Positions 48,305-58,300 are shown, numbered from the stretch's first letter. The stretch is DNA of 64,000 nucleotides from Paenibacillus sp. UNC499MF (GCF_900107975.1 NZ_FNVF01000001.1:356323-420322), one strand, 5' to 3'. The notes: generated by a model from the sequence alone, not told the origin. Numbers and translations: made by a program.

Positions 48305-50437
48305 ATGCGTAACAAAATGGCAGCTCGTGCGACCGCATTGGCGCTGATTCTGACATTAAGCACCGGAGGAGTACTTGCGGCAACCCCTGCTGCGGCAGCT
48401 TCCGGACAAGCGGCTCTCGGTTCTGTGGCGGCAGGCGGTTCGGCCTCGTTCGAGCTTCAGAATATCCAGCTGCTGCCGGATCAGAACGGCAATATCGTCA
48501 CGTTCACGGTCGGCGTTTATAACAAAGGCGCTGCGGATTTACCCCTTGTGGACTATTGGGTCCGGCTCAAAAGCAAAACGGGCCATACATACACGGTGCG
48601 CTTGATGCCCCAAGACAAAGAAACGAACAAAATCGGCGCCCGTTCTTCGGGGCAGGTGTCTTATTACGCCAAAGTAGGGAGCGGAGAAAAGCTTCAGGAT
48701 CTGCAGGTTCAGTTTATCAAGTGGGATTTCAGCCAGCCGAATTCCGAGCGCGTTCTCGGACAAGTTTCCGTGCCGGCTTCCTACACGGGTGTAACACCGA
48801 CAGGGCAGAATGCCGACTTCCAGGTGGGCAGCAGCGAACTGCGCGCATCGACGGAGAAGTTTACAAACGGGAAGAACGAGAAATATTACTTGCCCGCGAT
48901 AAGCCTACAATTGGAGAACATCGGGGGCGCGGCGCTTACGCTGCCGGAAGTCCAGTTTTCGGTTCGTACGCCCGAAGGACTTTTGTATCCGCTGGATGCG
49001 AAGAACGCCAAGGATTTGAAAATCAGCCCGAAGGAAACGAAAACCGTCCAGCTGTCGGGGGCTATTCCGCTTAAAGCCGGAGAGAAGGGCTGGGAGCTTG
49101 TCATTACCCGGATTCATCCCGAGCTGAAGTTCAACACGCTGCTGGCGGCTTACCAGCTTCCCGCCGTCAGTAAACCTGCCGGCGGTGAGGCCGGCAGGGA
49201 AACGCAGTTTATGAACAAGTCGGGACTTTACACGGCCAAGCTGGGAGGCATCTACCGTCTTCCGTGGGAAGACCAGGATATTTTGACCGCTAACGTTACG
49301 CTGTCGAACAAAGGGGAGCAGTCGCTTCCGATTCCCGATATGACGGCTTACTTCCTGCTGGATAATGCCGTGAAAGTGGAGGCCAAGCTGGTCCGCACGG
49401 GCAAAGTGATCGGTATCGATCCGGGCGCCTCCCTTTCCGTCGAAGCGCTCGGTAAAATCCCGTATACGTATGCGTTTAAGGAAGTCAAGCTGGTCATCCA
49501 GGAGAAAGAAAGCGACACGCAGGTAAACGATCTGCTGGAGCTGACCGCCAAGCCCGATCTGCAGCAGCTGCCGTTTGTGGGACTAGGCGAGAAATACGCC
49601 CGGGAAGAAATCGGCCGCAAAGCGCAGTATACGGTTGCGGAGATCAATTCCTACGAGGGCCTGAGCGGAAGCATCGTTTCGGCCGAGCTGGAGATTGAAA
49701 ATGCGGAGAAACGGTTTGCGCCGGTCACCGGCTTAGCTGCTCATTTTCAGCTGAAAGACGGCACCGTATTCCCGGCTTCCGTATCCGAGATCAAGAAAAC
49801 GGTAGCGCCCGGAGGCAAGGCGAGACTAAACGTGTGGGCCGCACTGCCCAAAGGCACGGATATGGAGAATGTCCGTCTGCTCATCGGTGATTCCGTGACC
49901 CTGGAGACCGGAAACGGCAAGCAGGAAGAAAACCAGCAGAACGTTAAAACGGATGCTTACGTAAGACCCGTGACGTTCGCGCTGCCCAAAGAGAAGAAGG
50001 ATGTGAAGGACAAGCTGAAAGACATCACTTTATTCCCGTACACGGTGTCCATGAGTCGGATCAATACGTCCATCAACAACGACGTGCTCACCCTTAAATT
50101 TGATTATGACATCCGCAAGCAGCTTTTGACCGAAACCGCGCCCGAAGGGCATAGGCTCGTTCTCGTGTTTGAAGATTATAAAGGCAGCAAATCGTTTGAG
50201 AAAGCGTATGAGCTTAAAAATTGGGAGCCGCACGACGGCAAATCGGCCGAACAGGTAACCGACAACGAACTTCGAATCGGCAAGAAAGAAAACTTCACTA
50301 TCCAGATTCAGGACGCGGACCTGATTTACAAGCAGCGGTTCCTCGATAAATTCCATCTGAGCGTCTATCATGAATTCCAGGGACAGCGGAAGCTGCTGGC
50401 CAAACAAAGCTTTACTTGGTTTACATATTCGGACTAA
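48305..50437 (+). CDS. Secreted multi-module protein of unknown function (paralogue of the protein at 55.1 kb)
   Basis: A 710-residue protein with a Sec signal peptide (about 1-33, LALILTLSTGGVLAATPAAA). I do not recognise the family. It has about four tandem beta-rich modules of 105-130 residues. They share a pattern of hydrophobic strands, an LP or VP turn (LPLVDYWVRLKSKTG, LPEVQFSVRTPEG, IPDMTAYFLL), a central I.P..... strand, and an end like SVP. A distinct C-terminal domain (about 575-710) begins ITLFPYTVSMSRI. There is no LPXTG, SLH or lipobox, so it is predicted soluble or loosely wall-associated. The modules suggest an immunoglobulin-like fold, by inference only. The last module and the first one resemble those of the second paralogue. 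An RND exporter follows. ATG comes 5 nt after GAGGTGG. Confidence 0.75.
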   Translation: MRNKMAARATALALILTLSTGGVLAATPAAAASGQAALGSVAAGGSASFELQNIQLLPDQNGNIVTFTVGVYNKGAADLPLVDYWVRLKSKTGHTYTVRLMPQDKETNKIGARSSGQVSYYAKVGSGEKLQDLQVQFIKWDFSQPNSERVLGQVSVPASYTGVTPTGQNADFQVGSSELRASTEKFTNGKNEKYYLPAISLQLENIGGAALTLPEVQFSVRTPEGLLYPLDAKNAKDLKISPKETKTVQLSGAIPLKAGEKGWELVITRIHPELKFNTLLAAYQLPAVSKPAGGEAGRETQFMNKSGLYTAKLGGIYRLPWEDQDILTANVTLSNKGEQSLPIPDMTAYFLLDNAVKVEAKLVRTGKVIGIDPGASLSVEALGKIPYTYAFKEVKLVIQEKESDTQVNDLLELTAKPDLQQLPFVGLGEKYAREEIGRKAQYTVAEINSYEGLSGSIVSAELEIENAEKRFAPVTGLAAHFQLKDGTVFPASVSEIKKTVAPGGKARLNVWAALPKGTDMENVRLLIGDSVTLETGNGKQEENQQNVKTDAYVRPVTFALPKEKKDVKDKLKDITLFPYTVSMSRINTSINNDVLTLKFDYDIRKQLLTETAPEGHRLVLVFEDYKGSKSFEKAYELKNWEPHDGKSAEQVTDNELRIGKKENFTIQIQDADLIYKQRFLDKFHLSVYHEFQGQRKLLAKQSFTWFTYSD

Positions 50438-50466
50438 TTTTATCGAGAATAGCAGGTATTACAGGA

Positions 50467-50496
50467 AAAGTTCCATCACCCGATGGAACTTTTTTT
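50467..50496 (+). terminator. Terminator after the first secreted multi-module gene
   Basis: AAAGTTCCATC pairs with GATGGAACTTT, followed by further T. It separates that gene from the RND operon, so the two units are likely transcribed separately. Confidence 0.9.
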
Positions 50497-50708
50497 ATGT
50501 TTTTCCGTATCTGTTGAAGTGGACACCTCTTTTTCGTCGTCAAAACGGTAGGAGGCAGTGAGGCAGGAAAGAGCAGGAGAGAAAAATCATTGCAAAAAAA
50601 TAAGCCAGTTTATATTTTTTTAACCTTTACCGTTTATGATGGGAAAAGAATGGGTATGGCTGCCAATTTCAAGAGAGATTGTTCAATCGGTGCGGAGGAG
50701 TAGAGTGG

Positions 50709-53700
50709 ATGAACAAAATGACTAGTTTTTCAATGAAAAACGTGGCGGCGCTTTTTATTATTATGCTGCTGGTATTTGCAGGCGGCATTTTCGCCACGAC
50801 TAAACTAAAGGTGGAAAGCATGCCGGATATTTCGTTTCCGATGGTGGTCATTTCCACCCAGTACACGGCACCGCCGAAAGATGTGCTGGACCAGATTACA
50901 AAGCCGCTGGAGAAAGCGGTCGCCGGTTTTGACGGCATCAAAAACATATCGTCTACGTCGAGCGATAATTATTCGCAAATTACGATCGAACTCGACCAGG
51001 ACATCAAGCCTAAGAGTGCCAAGCAGGATCTTGAGGCGCTGGTTTCGAACGTCAAGCTCCCGCAGCAGGCTGAGAAGCCTAAGGTGCTGACGGAAGGATT
51101 CTCATCCCAGCCGGTTTATTACCTGGCGGTATACGGCAATGACGGCATGAATCAGACGGAGCTTGATAAAATTTACAAAGACACGATTTTACCGGGCTTT
51201 AATACAATCAAAGGCATCGACCATGTCGACTCCGTCGGCAACCAGGAAGCGACTCTTTCCATTAAGCTTAATGAAAACACGATCAACAGCTATGGATTGA
51301 CCCCGACGGATGTCTCGAACAGCATTCGGGCCGCCTTGTCGGCAAGTCCTGCAGGAACCGTTGAATTCAACGGTACGACCCAGATGGTGCGGGTGACGGG
51401 CCAGATCGACACGATTTACAGCCTTGACAACCTGACGCTCACGACGCCGAATGGCAGCGTGCTCCAGCTTAAGGATCTCGGCAAAATCGAAGCCATCAGC
51501 GAATCCCAGTTTATCACCCGTCTGGACGGCAAACCGGCGATCGGCGTTCAGCTGTACAAAACGAAGTCGGCCAACGCGGTAAACTTCGCGGACGAAGCCG
51601 ACGCTTTGATGGCAAAATGGGAACAAACTCTGCCGGGCGTAAAATTCAAATCCGTTTATAATTCAGCGGTGGAAATCAAAAAATCGATTCACGGGATGGT
51701 GCAGGAAGGCGGCATGGGCGCCCTGCTTGCCTCGGTCATGATCTTGCTCTTCCTTAGAAATATTCGGATGACCCTCATCGTTTTGGTCTCGATTCCATTA
51801 TCCATTCTAATTACGCTCTTGATGATGGTGCCGCTTAATATTTCACTCAACATCATGACACTTGGCGGTATGGCCATTGCGGTCGGACGCGTCGTGGATG
51901 ACAGTATCGTCGTTATCGAAAATATTTACAGCCAGCTTCAAAAAGCTCAGGAGCGCGGAGAATCCGTCATCAAGCTGGCTACCGCTCAAGTAGCCTCGGC
52001 GATTACGTCTTCGACGATCACGACGGTCGGCGTTTTCGGTCCGATCGCATTCGTAAGCGGGGTTATCGGCGAAGTATTCCGTCCCTTCGCGCTTACGCTG
52101 GTCGTCGCGCTCCTGTCCTCGCTTCTCGTGGCGCTGACGGTCATTCCGATGCTAGCTAAACTGCTGGTGCTGAAAAGTAAAAAACTCGGCAACCACGACG
52201 AAAATCATGTCGGCAAATTTGCGATGGTTTACAAAAGAGCGTTGGAATGGTCCCTGAACAACCGGATCAAGACACTTTTGTTCTCGGGAATTCTATTCGT
52301 TGCCTCGCTGGTGCTGATCATACCGCAGCTTGCCGTATCGTTCATGCCGGAAGATCAGTCCGCAAGGCAGATGATTTTCCAGATTAAGATGCCGAACGAC
52401 ACGTCAATCGAGACGATGGATGAAAAGTCCAAACAGCTCGAGCAGATGATGAGGGAAGCGAAAGACGCTTCGGGCAATCCGCAGTTTACATACAATGAGT
52501 CAATGGTGGGCTACGCGTTCAGCAGCGATGTATCGCCGTACCGGACGATGATGTTTACCGAAGCGAACGAAAACAGCAACGCCGAGCAGGTCTTCAATGC
52601 TTACAAAGAGAAAATCTTATATGAACTTCCCAAAGGCTCCGAGGTCGACGGTGCGCTGATTGCCGCGGGCGCCGGCGGAAGCAGCACGGATTTCTCATAC
52701 GCCCTGAAAGGCGAAGATATGCTGTATCTGAAGCAGGCAGCCGCCCAGGTTAAAGAGAAAATGAAAGAATTCCCCGAGCTGTATGAAGTGAAGGACAGTC
52801 TCAGCGATTCCAAAACGGAAGTCGAAGTCACGGTCGACCAGAACAAAGCGCGTTTGTACGGACTGAGCTCCGCCCAGGTGCTTGAAATGGTCAACTCTTG
52901 GATCGGAGTGAGCAAACTCGGCGACTTGAAGTTTGACAATGTTACTTATGAGACCAAAGTGGAGCTTGATCCCCAGTACAAAAATTCGGTGAGTAAAATC
53001 GGCACGTTTCTGCTGAAAACACCGACGGGTCAGACGGTTCAACTGAATGAAATCGCCAAGATCACGCAGATTGATGCTCCTACAGCCATCACCCGTGAAA
53101 ATCAGACCCAAACGCTGAAAGTAACGGCCAAGATCAAAAGTGCGGATAAAGGCGGAGTCAGCGGTAAGGTGGCTGAAACATTAAACGCGCTGGAGCTTCC
53201 TTCCGGCGTAAGCCGTGAAGTGAAAGGGGTATCCGACGATATCGCTTCCGGGTTCTCGGAAATGTTCGCTGCCATGGGCGCGTCCATCTTTATCGTTTAT
53301 CTGGTCATGGTTCTCGCATTCGGGAACGCAAGCGCTCCTTTTGCCATTCTGTTCTCATTACCGCTGGCGGTGATTGGCGGATTGTTCGGCCTCCTGATCA
53401 CGGGAGAATCGCTTAACATCACTTCTCTCATCGGATTCCTTATGCTGATCGGAATCGTCGTGACGAATGCGATCGTTCTGATCGACCGGGTACAGCAGCT
53501 TCGCGAGCAGGGAATCGGGGTCAGGGAATCCCTTATCAGTGCGGGGATGACTCGTCTTCGTCCCATCATTATGACCGCGGGAGCGACTGTGTTTGCGCTC
53601 ATGCCGCTTGCACTCGGAATGTCCAAGGGGACCATTATTTCCAAAGGGTTGGCGGTCGTCGTTATCGGCGGGCTTGTCACTTCCACAGTGCTTACACTCG

Positions 53701-53816
53701 TTGTCGTACCTATCATTTATGAATTGATCGAATCCTTTAAACGCAGAAGCTCGAACGCGTTCCACCGTAAACCAAAGAAAAATAAGGTGGATGCGGTCCC
53801 TGCGGCAAAATCCTGA
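50709..53816 (+). CDS. RND-family exporter (SwrC/AcrB-like)
   Basis: A 1035-residue proton-driven exporter of the RND superfamily, similar in length and layout to Bacillus SwrC, which exports surfactin. A first membrane helix near 12-34 is followed by a large extracellular domain with PDISFPMVVISTQY and VFNGTTQMVRVTGQ-like segments. A block of helices has the TM4 signature GRVVDDSIVVIENI, where the Asp pair relays protons. A second extracellular domain and a final helix block with LIGIVVTNAIVLIDRVQQLR complete it. ATG 50709 lies 8 nt after GGAGGAG; an upstream in-frame start at 50679 would add a polar stretch before the helix. The adaptor gene follows 31 nt later. Substrate unknown. Confidence 0.92.
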   Translation: MNKMTSFSMKNVAALFIIMLLVFAGGIFATTKLKVESMPDISFPMVVISTQYTAPPKDVLDQITKPLEKAVAGFDGIKNISSTSSDNYSQITIELDQDIKPKSAKQDLEALVSNVKLPQQAEKPKVLTEGFSSQPVYYLAVYGNDGMNQTELDKIYKDTILPGFNTIKGIDHVDSVGNQEATLSIKLNENTINSYGLTPTDVSNSIRAALSASPAGTVEFNGTTQMVRVTGQIDTIYSLDNLTLTTPNGSVLQLKDLGKIEAISESQFITRLDGKPAIGVQLYKTKSANAVNFADEADALMAKWEQTLPGVKFKSVYNSAVEIKKSIHGMVQEGGMGALLASVMILLFLRNIRMTLIVLVSIPLSILITLLMMVPLNISLNIMTLGGMAIAVGRVVDDSIVVIENIYSQLQKAQERGESVIKLATAQVASAITSSTITTVGVFGPIAFVSGVIGEVFRPFALTLVVALLSSLLVALTVIPMLAKLLVLKSKKLGNHDENHVGKFAMVYKRALEWSLNNRIKTLLFSGILFVASLVLIIPQLAVSFMPEDQSARQMIFQIKMPNDTSIETMDEKSKQLEQMMREAKDASGNPQFTYNESMVGYAFSSDVSPYRTMMFTEANENSNAEQVFNAYKEKILYELPKGSEVDGALIAAGAGGSSTDFSYALKGEDMLYLKQAAAQVKEKMKEFPELYEVKDSLSDSKTEVEVTVDQNKARLYGLSSAQVLEMVNSWIGVSKLGDLKFDNVTYETKVELDPQYKNSVSKIGTFLLKTPTGQTVQLNEIAKITQIDAPTAITRENQTQTLKVTAKIKSADKGGVSGKVAETLNALELPSGVSREVKGVSDDIASGFSEMFAAMGASIFIVYLVMVLAFGNASAPFAILFSLPLAVIGGLFGLLITGESLNITSLIGFLMLIGIVVTNAIVLIDRVQQLREQGIGVRESLISAGMTRLRPIIMTAGATVFALMPLALGMSKGTIISKGLAVVVIGGLVTSTVLTLVVVPIIYELIESFKRRSSNAFHRKPKKNKVDAVPAAKS

Positions 53817-53847
53817 GTCAAGCAAAGAGAAGAGGAGAGTACAACTG

Positions 53848-55116
53848 ATGAAACGTCCTTTAGCTACGATCGTAAAGCAGAGCACGAAACTGGTAGGCAT
53901 TGTCGCCCTTACTACGGCCTTGGCCGTCGGCTGTTCGAACAAACCGCTGGCTGGTCCTCAGGACAGCACACAGGGCCAGGAATCTCAGATTAAGACGGTA
54001 AAAACCGTCAAAGTGACGAAAGAAAAAATATCGGACCCGCTTGAGCAGGTTGCCAATGTCATCTCTTCCGTCCAGTTGGATGTTATTTCGAAAACAGGCG
54101 GAGATGTCCAGCAGGTATACAAAAAAAGAGGCGACATGGTTAAGAAAGGCGAGCTTCTGTTCCGCATAGACCCTTCCGATCTGCAGCTGCAGAAGGAACA
54201 GGGACAGCTTGGCATCAAGAGCGCCCAGGCTCAGCTTAAGCAGGCTAAAGAAGAACTGGCCAACGCGAAGACCGACCTTGACAACAATATCGTCAAAGCC
54301 GAGCAGGGGATCAGGGATGCCGAGAAGAATTTTAATAAAATGCGCAACGATTACGATGAAGGAACGATCACGAAGATCCAGCTGGAGCAGGAGGAAACGA
54401 AGCTCAACAGCCTTAAGCTTGATTTGAGTACCCTGAAACAGAAGCGTAAAACGCTGGACAACACGGATTCGCTGGCCGCTGCCCAAGTCGCGATCGAAAC
54501 GTCCGGTCTGAGTGTCAAGAAAGCGGAACGCGACCTGGAAAATACGGTAGTGAAGGCACCCGTGAGCGGGGTGCTTACGGATTTTCCAGTTGAATCGGGG
54601 ATGACGGTTGTGCAGGGGTTCAAAGCCGGAGTCATCCAGCAGCTGAATCCGATTCTCATCAAAGCCGATTTGACGGAAGAAGCCGTTAATCTGGTGCGCG
54701 ACAAAAAAGAACTGAATTTCTATGTGCCGGGTACGACGGAATTGACGAAAGCACCGATTAAGTATATTTCGGATGTGCTCGATTCACAGACGAAAGCTTA
54801 TACGCTGGAGCTGGAAGTTCCAAACGCCGACCAGAAGCTGAAGCCCGGACAGAAAGTCCAGGTTCAGCTGACCGACGAGGCGGAGCAGACGGTGACGGCT
54901 ATCCCGACGCTCAGTATCGTGAGGGAAGGAAGCGAGTCCTTCGTATTCGTCTTGAACGGAGACACCGTCGAAAAGCGCAAAATCCAGCTCGGCCGTTTGA
55001 AGGAAACGATGCAGGAAGTGATTTCCGGCGTAAACGAAAACGATCAGATCGTCATTTCCGGCCAGCATCAGCTGAAAGATAAAGAAAAAGTCACGACAGC
55101 AGCCGCAGCTAACTAA
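53848..55116 (+). CDS. RND membrane-fusion adaptor, probable lipoprotein
   Basis: A 422-residue HlyD/AcrA-type periplasmic adaptor family protein. The N-terminus has a lipoprotein-like signal (IVALTTALAVGC, Cys at 29). A biotinyl-lipoyl half (DVQQVYKKRGDMVKKGELLFRID) is followed by a coiled-coil hairpin (about 125-215) and the second half (VKAPVSGVLTDFPVESGMTV), a beta-barrel, and the membrane-proximal domain ending in GQHQLKDKEKV. It follows the RND pump by 31 nt, so both are presumably co-expressed. In Gram-positives such adaptors link pump and cell-surface partners; here the flanking secreted proteins are candidates. The lipobox fit is imperfect (AVGC). Confidence 0.9.
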   Translation: MKRPLATIVKQSTKLVGIVALTTALAVGCSNKPLAGPQDSTQGQESQIKTVKTVKVTKEKISDPLEQVANVISSVQLDVISKTGGDVQQVYKKRGDMVKKGELLFRIDPSDLQLQKEQGQLGIKSAQAQLKQAKEELANAKTDLDNNIVKAEQGIRDAEKNFNKMRNDYDEGTITKIQLEQEETKLNSLKLDLSTLKQKRKTLDNTDSLAAAQVAIETSGLSVKKAERDLENTVVKAPVSGVLTDFPVESGMTVVQGFKAGVIQQLNPILIKADLTEEAVNLVRDKKELNFYVPGTTELTKAPIKYISDVLDSQTKAYTLELEVPNADQKLKPGQKVQVQLTDEAEQTVTAIPTLSIVREGSESFVFVLNGDTVEKRKIQLGRLKETMQEVISGVNENDQIVISGQHQLKDKEKVTTAAAAN

Positions 55117-55142
55117 CAAAGGTACACATGGAGGAGAATACC

Positions 55143-56975
55143 GTGAAGAGCCAATGGAAAACTACCGTATCGTCCGTCTTTCTGTCCGCCGCTCTGCTCG
55201 CAAGCGCCGTTCCGGCACTTGCGGCAGAAGCGGGAAAGCCAGCACCCGCACAAGCACCGGCTTCAGCGCCGACCGCTTATAAGTTAACGAACGATCTGCA
55301 GGTTGAAATGAAAAGCGTCTTAAACGAAAAAACAGCGGACGGGACCCGTCTGGGTGCCGTTGTCCGCATGAAAAACACAAGCTCGAAAGTCGTGCGCGTA
55401 CCCGAGTATGAAGTGCGCATGAAGACGAAGGACGGCGTTGAATTCCGTCTTCAGGCAAGTCTGGGAAGTTCCCGCTCCATTCAACCCAAATCGCAGGTTG
55501 AGCTCAGCTACCTGGCCACGGTTGACAGCGGAGAAGGCGTAGAACTTAGCGAGCTTCGCTGGGTAGATATCGATGTTTACGTGTATCCGAAAAAAGAAAC
55601 GCTTCAGCTCAGCGTTCCCGTAAGCGATCTTGTATGGAACGGAACGGAAACGTCCGAAATTCCTTCCGCTTCCGTGAAGAAATGGGGAGAAGCCTTCACC
55701 ATTCCTACTTTGCAGACGCCGTTGGAATTCAAAACCACGAATATTAGCCGTGACACGGTCGGTACGAAAACGAACTCGGTCGTTCAGGTGCTCGTAACGA
55801 ACCCGTCGACCAAACGTCAGACCCTTCCGGACATCGCCTTGGAAGGCAAAAGCGGGCTGCAGACGTATGACAGCAACCGGGCAGAATCGACGCTTTCGCT
55901 TGAGCCGGGCGAAAAGAAATATATTCATTTTGTCATCCCTACCGAACTGAATACAGAGCTGGAAGCTCTTAATGTGGTCACCGCGGAGAAATATATTGAC
56001 GCGCAGGAGAAGCCGGTCACGTACAACGTGGGCCGCGTTCATATCATGCTGCCGGCCAAGCAGGCCGATGCCCTGCCGGTACAGGGGGCTTACGCTTTCG
56101 GTGACGCCATGAAGATGGACCCGCTTAACGGGCTGATTCACCCGAATATGGATGTTTCCCTTGTGGAGCTTCACATGGAGCAAAATGAGGATGACGGCTT
56201 TAATACCGCTATCGCCAAGTTTAAGCTGACGAATAAATCCGGCGGTCCGCTTAACGTTCCTGCGTTTGCGACAGACCTCATCAGCAGCGACGGCTATACG
56301 TACAACGGAAACAGACAGGGAACGACGACTCTGCGCGTGCTTCCAAACGCCTCCTATGTCGTAACTTACTCGTATGTGGTTCCGGCTTCCGAATCGGGAG
56401 AAGGACTGAAGCTTGCCTTGTATGAAACTCACGGAACAGCCGCCGCTGCAGGAGCGGCACAAGCTGCCGGCGCCAAGTCGCAAGATTCGAAGGCGCAAGA
56501 CACGAAAGCACAAGATGCGCAGGGTAGTGCGGCGGAAGCGGGGGCTTCGTATAAATCTCTTCTGACGGCCTACAATGTAAAACTACAGCCACAGCCGGAA
56601 TCCAAGGATGTGCTCAAGCTGTATCCTTTGACCGTGAAAGTGAACAACTGGGAAATTTCCGCGATGTTCAACCAGCAGCAAAACTACAATTATCGCCTGA
56701 AGCTTCTATTGGATATCGAACAAGAGAAGGACGTCCTGCTTGATCGTACATTCTCCCAGCTGCAATTCGATATGTATGATAACGGCGGTACCCTCATTAA
56801 TTCGGTCAAGAGCCCGTTTGTAGGAGAAAACAAGCTGCAAAAAGGCGCTAATGTCATTAATTTTAATGCGGATTCCATGCAGTTGGATTTCCCTGTTACC
56901 GTTAAAGTGTATGAATCCTTCGTGAACGATAAAGGGGAGACGGCGAAGCGTCTTCTGACCACCTTTAAACAGTAG
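55143..56975 (+). CDS. Secreted multi-module protein, paralogue of the one at 48.3 kb
   Basis: A 610-residue secreted protein with a signal peptide (about 1-31, ending PALAAEAG). It has about three beta-rich modules, then a low-complexity Ala/Gln/Asp/Lys linker (about 440-475, repeated KAQD units) and a C-terminal domain (about 480-610, LKLYPLTVKVNNWEISAMF). Module one aligns by eye with the first module of the other protein: EYEVRMKTKDG, SQVELSYLATVDSGE and TLQLSVP against DYWVRLKSKTG, GQVSYYAKVGSGE and LGQVSVP. GTG 55143 follows GGAGGAG; it is preferred over ATG 55128, which overlaps that site. It starts 26 nt after the adaptor gene, so it is probably in the same operon. Function unknown. 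Confidence 0.76.
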   Translation: MKSQWKTTVSSVFLSAALLASAVPALAAEAGKPAPAQAPASAPTAYKLTNDLQVEMKSVLNEKTADGTRLGAVVRMKNTSSKVVRVPEYEVRMKTKDGVEFRLQASLGSSRSIQPKSQVELSYLATVDSGEGVELSELRWVDIDVYVYPKKETLQLSVPVSDLVWNGTETSEIPSASVKKWGEAFTIPTLQTPLEFKTTNISRDTVGTKTNSVVQVLVTNPSTKRQTLPDIALEGKSGLQTYDSNRAESTLSLEPGEKKYIHFVIPTELNTELEALNVVTAEKYIDAQEKPVTYNVGRVHIMLPAKQADALPVQGAYAFGDAMKMDPLNGLIHPNMDVSLVELHMEQNEDDGFNTAIAKFKLTNKSGGPLNVPAFATDLISSDGYTYNGNRQGTTTLRVLPNASYVVTYSYVVPASESGEGLKLALYETHGTAAAAGAAQAAGAKSQDSKAQDTKAQDAQGSAAEAGASYKSLLTAYNVKLQPQPESKDVLKLYPLTVKVNNWEISAMFNQQQNYNYRLKLLLDIEQEKDVLLDRTFSQLQFDMYDNGGTLINSVKSPFVGENKLQKGANVINFNADSMQLDFPVTVKVYESFVNDKGETAKRLLTTFKQ

Positions 56976-57041
56976 CCGGAAGCTCGGCGGCTGTGGCGAC
57001 GGGCCGTACAAGTAGGGCGGTCCTTCCGCTTCCCATAACCT

Positions 57042-57079
57042 AAAAAAGGCCTTTCCGGTTTAGCCGGAAGGCCTTTTTC
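57042..57079. terminator. Bidirectional terminator between the second secreted gene and yjcG
   Basis: AAAAAAGGCCTTTCCGG pairs with CCGGAAGGCCTTTTT (one bulge) around TTTAG. Serves both converging genes. Confidence 0.9.
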
Positions 57080-57092
57080 TATTAAGCGTTCG

Positions 57093-57605
57093 TTACCCTT
57101 GAAGAGGGAATGAGCGGATTACGGTCCACTCACCGTTCTCCTGTTTGCCTAGCAAATCAATGCTTTCCACGTTGAACGAAAAATCCACAGGCGTGTTTTT
57201 TACGCTGGCCAGTACGTCGTGCAGCTCATCGGCTCCCAGTTTCTGTCCGATGGTCAGGTGAGGATGGTAGCTGTAAGCCTTTTCCGTTTCCAAGAGAGGG
57301 CCCGTACAAAGCTTGTCGTGAAGATCGATGACCGGCTCCACTTGTTCCAGCGCCAGGTAGATGACATTATTGACCGGAAAATATGAACTGAACCGGTTAA
57401 ATGTAAGCTGGAAAGGAGACACGGTGCGGCTCAAATCTTCCAGATGACTGACGGCAGTCTGCAGCTGCTCTTCGGTCCAATCTTCTTTCTCACGAACCGT
57501 AATGTGGGGCGAAATCACCCTATAATAAGGATCGAACCTTTTTCTGTAACTGTTGGCAAACTCCTTAATCTCTGCGGATGGAAGAATGGCGATGCCGTAC
57601 ATCAT
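57093..57605 (-). CDS. yjcG: 2'-5' RNA ligase / cyclic phosphodiesterase family protein (YjcG-like)
   Basis: A 170-residue member of the 2H phosphoesterase superfamily. The two His-x-Thr motifs are PHITVREK (about 34-36) and YHPHLTIGQK (about 113-116), which build the active site in the family. Length and sequence fit the Firmicute YjcG group, of unknown physiological substrate. The minus-strand gene is convergent with the adaptor/secreted operon and shares a strong bidirectional terminator with it. Either of two adjacent ATG codons (57605 or 57602) may be used; AGGGAGGG lies just upstream. Confidence 0.88.
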   Translation of the reverse strand: MMYGIAILPSAEIKEFANSYRKRFDPYYRVISPHITVREKEDWTEEQLQTAVSHLEDLSRTVSPFQLTFNRFSSYFPVNNVIYLALEQVEPVIDLHDKLCTGPLLETEKAYSYHPHLTIGQKLGADELHDVLASVKNTPVDFSFNVESIDLLGKQENGEWTVIRSFPLQG

Positions 57606-57769
57606 ATGGAATCCCTCCCTAAATTATGGTCGACTAGTTCTTATTATACCGTGTTTGCAGGCTCCTAACAATTTCATTTTAAGGCGATACATTGTCCGCG
57701 CAAGCCCATACCCCGCCATATGTAAAGTCATATACTGAACATATCGTGAAAGTTTAAGGGGAGAAGACC

Positions 57770-58300
57770 GTGAGACGACAAGTTCACAGCCGGGAAATTA
57801 AAAAAGTCGTAATGCAAAGGCTGGCCGACCGGGGAGCGGACCTGGAAGACATTGCAGAGATCGTATACGCCATGCAGGCGCCCTATCATCCCGGTTTATC
57901 GATGGATACGTGCATGCAGTCCATTCAGGCCGTACTGGGCAAAAGAGAGCTTCAGCACGCGATTCTGGTCGGAACCGAACTTGATATGCTGGCCGAGCAG
58001 AAAAAGCTCACAGAACCGCTTCAATCCATCCTGGTAGCGGATGAGAGTTTATTCGGGTGCGACGAAACGCTCGCAATCGGTTCCGTTTTCGGCTATGGCA
58101 GCATTGCCATCACGACTTTCGGCTACCTGGACAAAGAAAAGACGGGGTTGATCAAACGGCTGGATACGAAGAGCGGCGGTGCCGTGCATACCTTTCTCGA
58201 TGATCTGGTAGCCGCTATTGCCTCGGCCGCTTCGGGAAGAATTGCCCATAGGAGCAGGGATGAAAACGAACGGGAAGAACCCGATGAAGACAACGAGTAG
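57770..58300 (+). CDS. yutG: YutG/PgpA-family phosphatidylglycerophosphatase A-like protein
   Basis: A 176-residue soluble protein resembling YutG, annotated as phosphatidylglycerophosphatase A-related. Conserved parts are DIAEIVYAMQAPYHPGLSMD, LQSILVADESLFGCDETLAI and GYGSIAITTFGYLDKEK, and the SGGAVHTFLDDLVAAIASAA end. It lacks the membrane helices of E. coli PgpA, so a phospholipid phosphatase role is by family name only. It starts at GTG 57770 behind AAGGGGAG. An acidic C-terminal tail follows residue 160. Confidence 0.82.
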   Translation: MRRQVHSREIKKVVMQRLADRGADLEDIAEIVYAMQAPYHPGLSMDTCMQSIQAVLGKRELQHAILVGTELDMLAEQKKLTEPLQSILVADESLFGCDETLAIGSVFGYGSIAITTFGYLDKEKTGLIKRLDTKSGGAVHTFLDDLVAAIASAASGRIAHRSRDENEREEPDEDNE

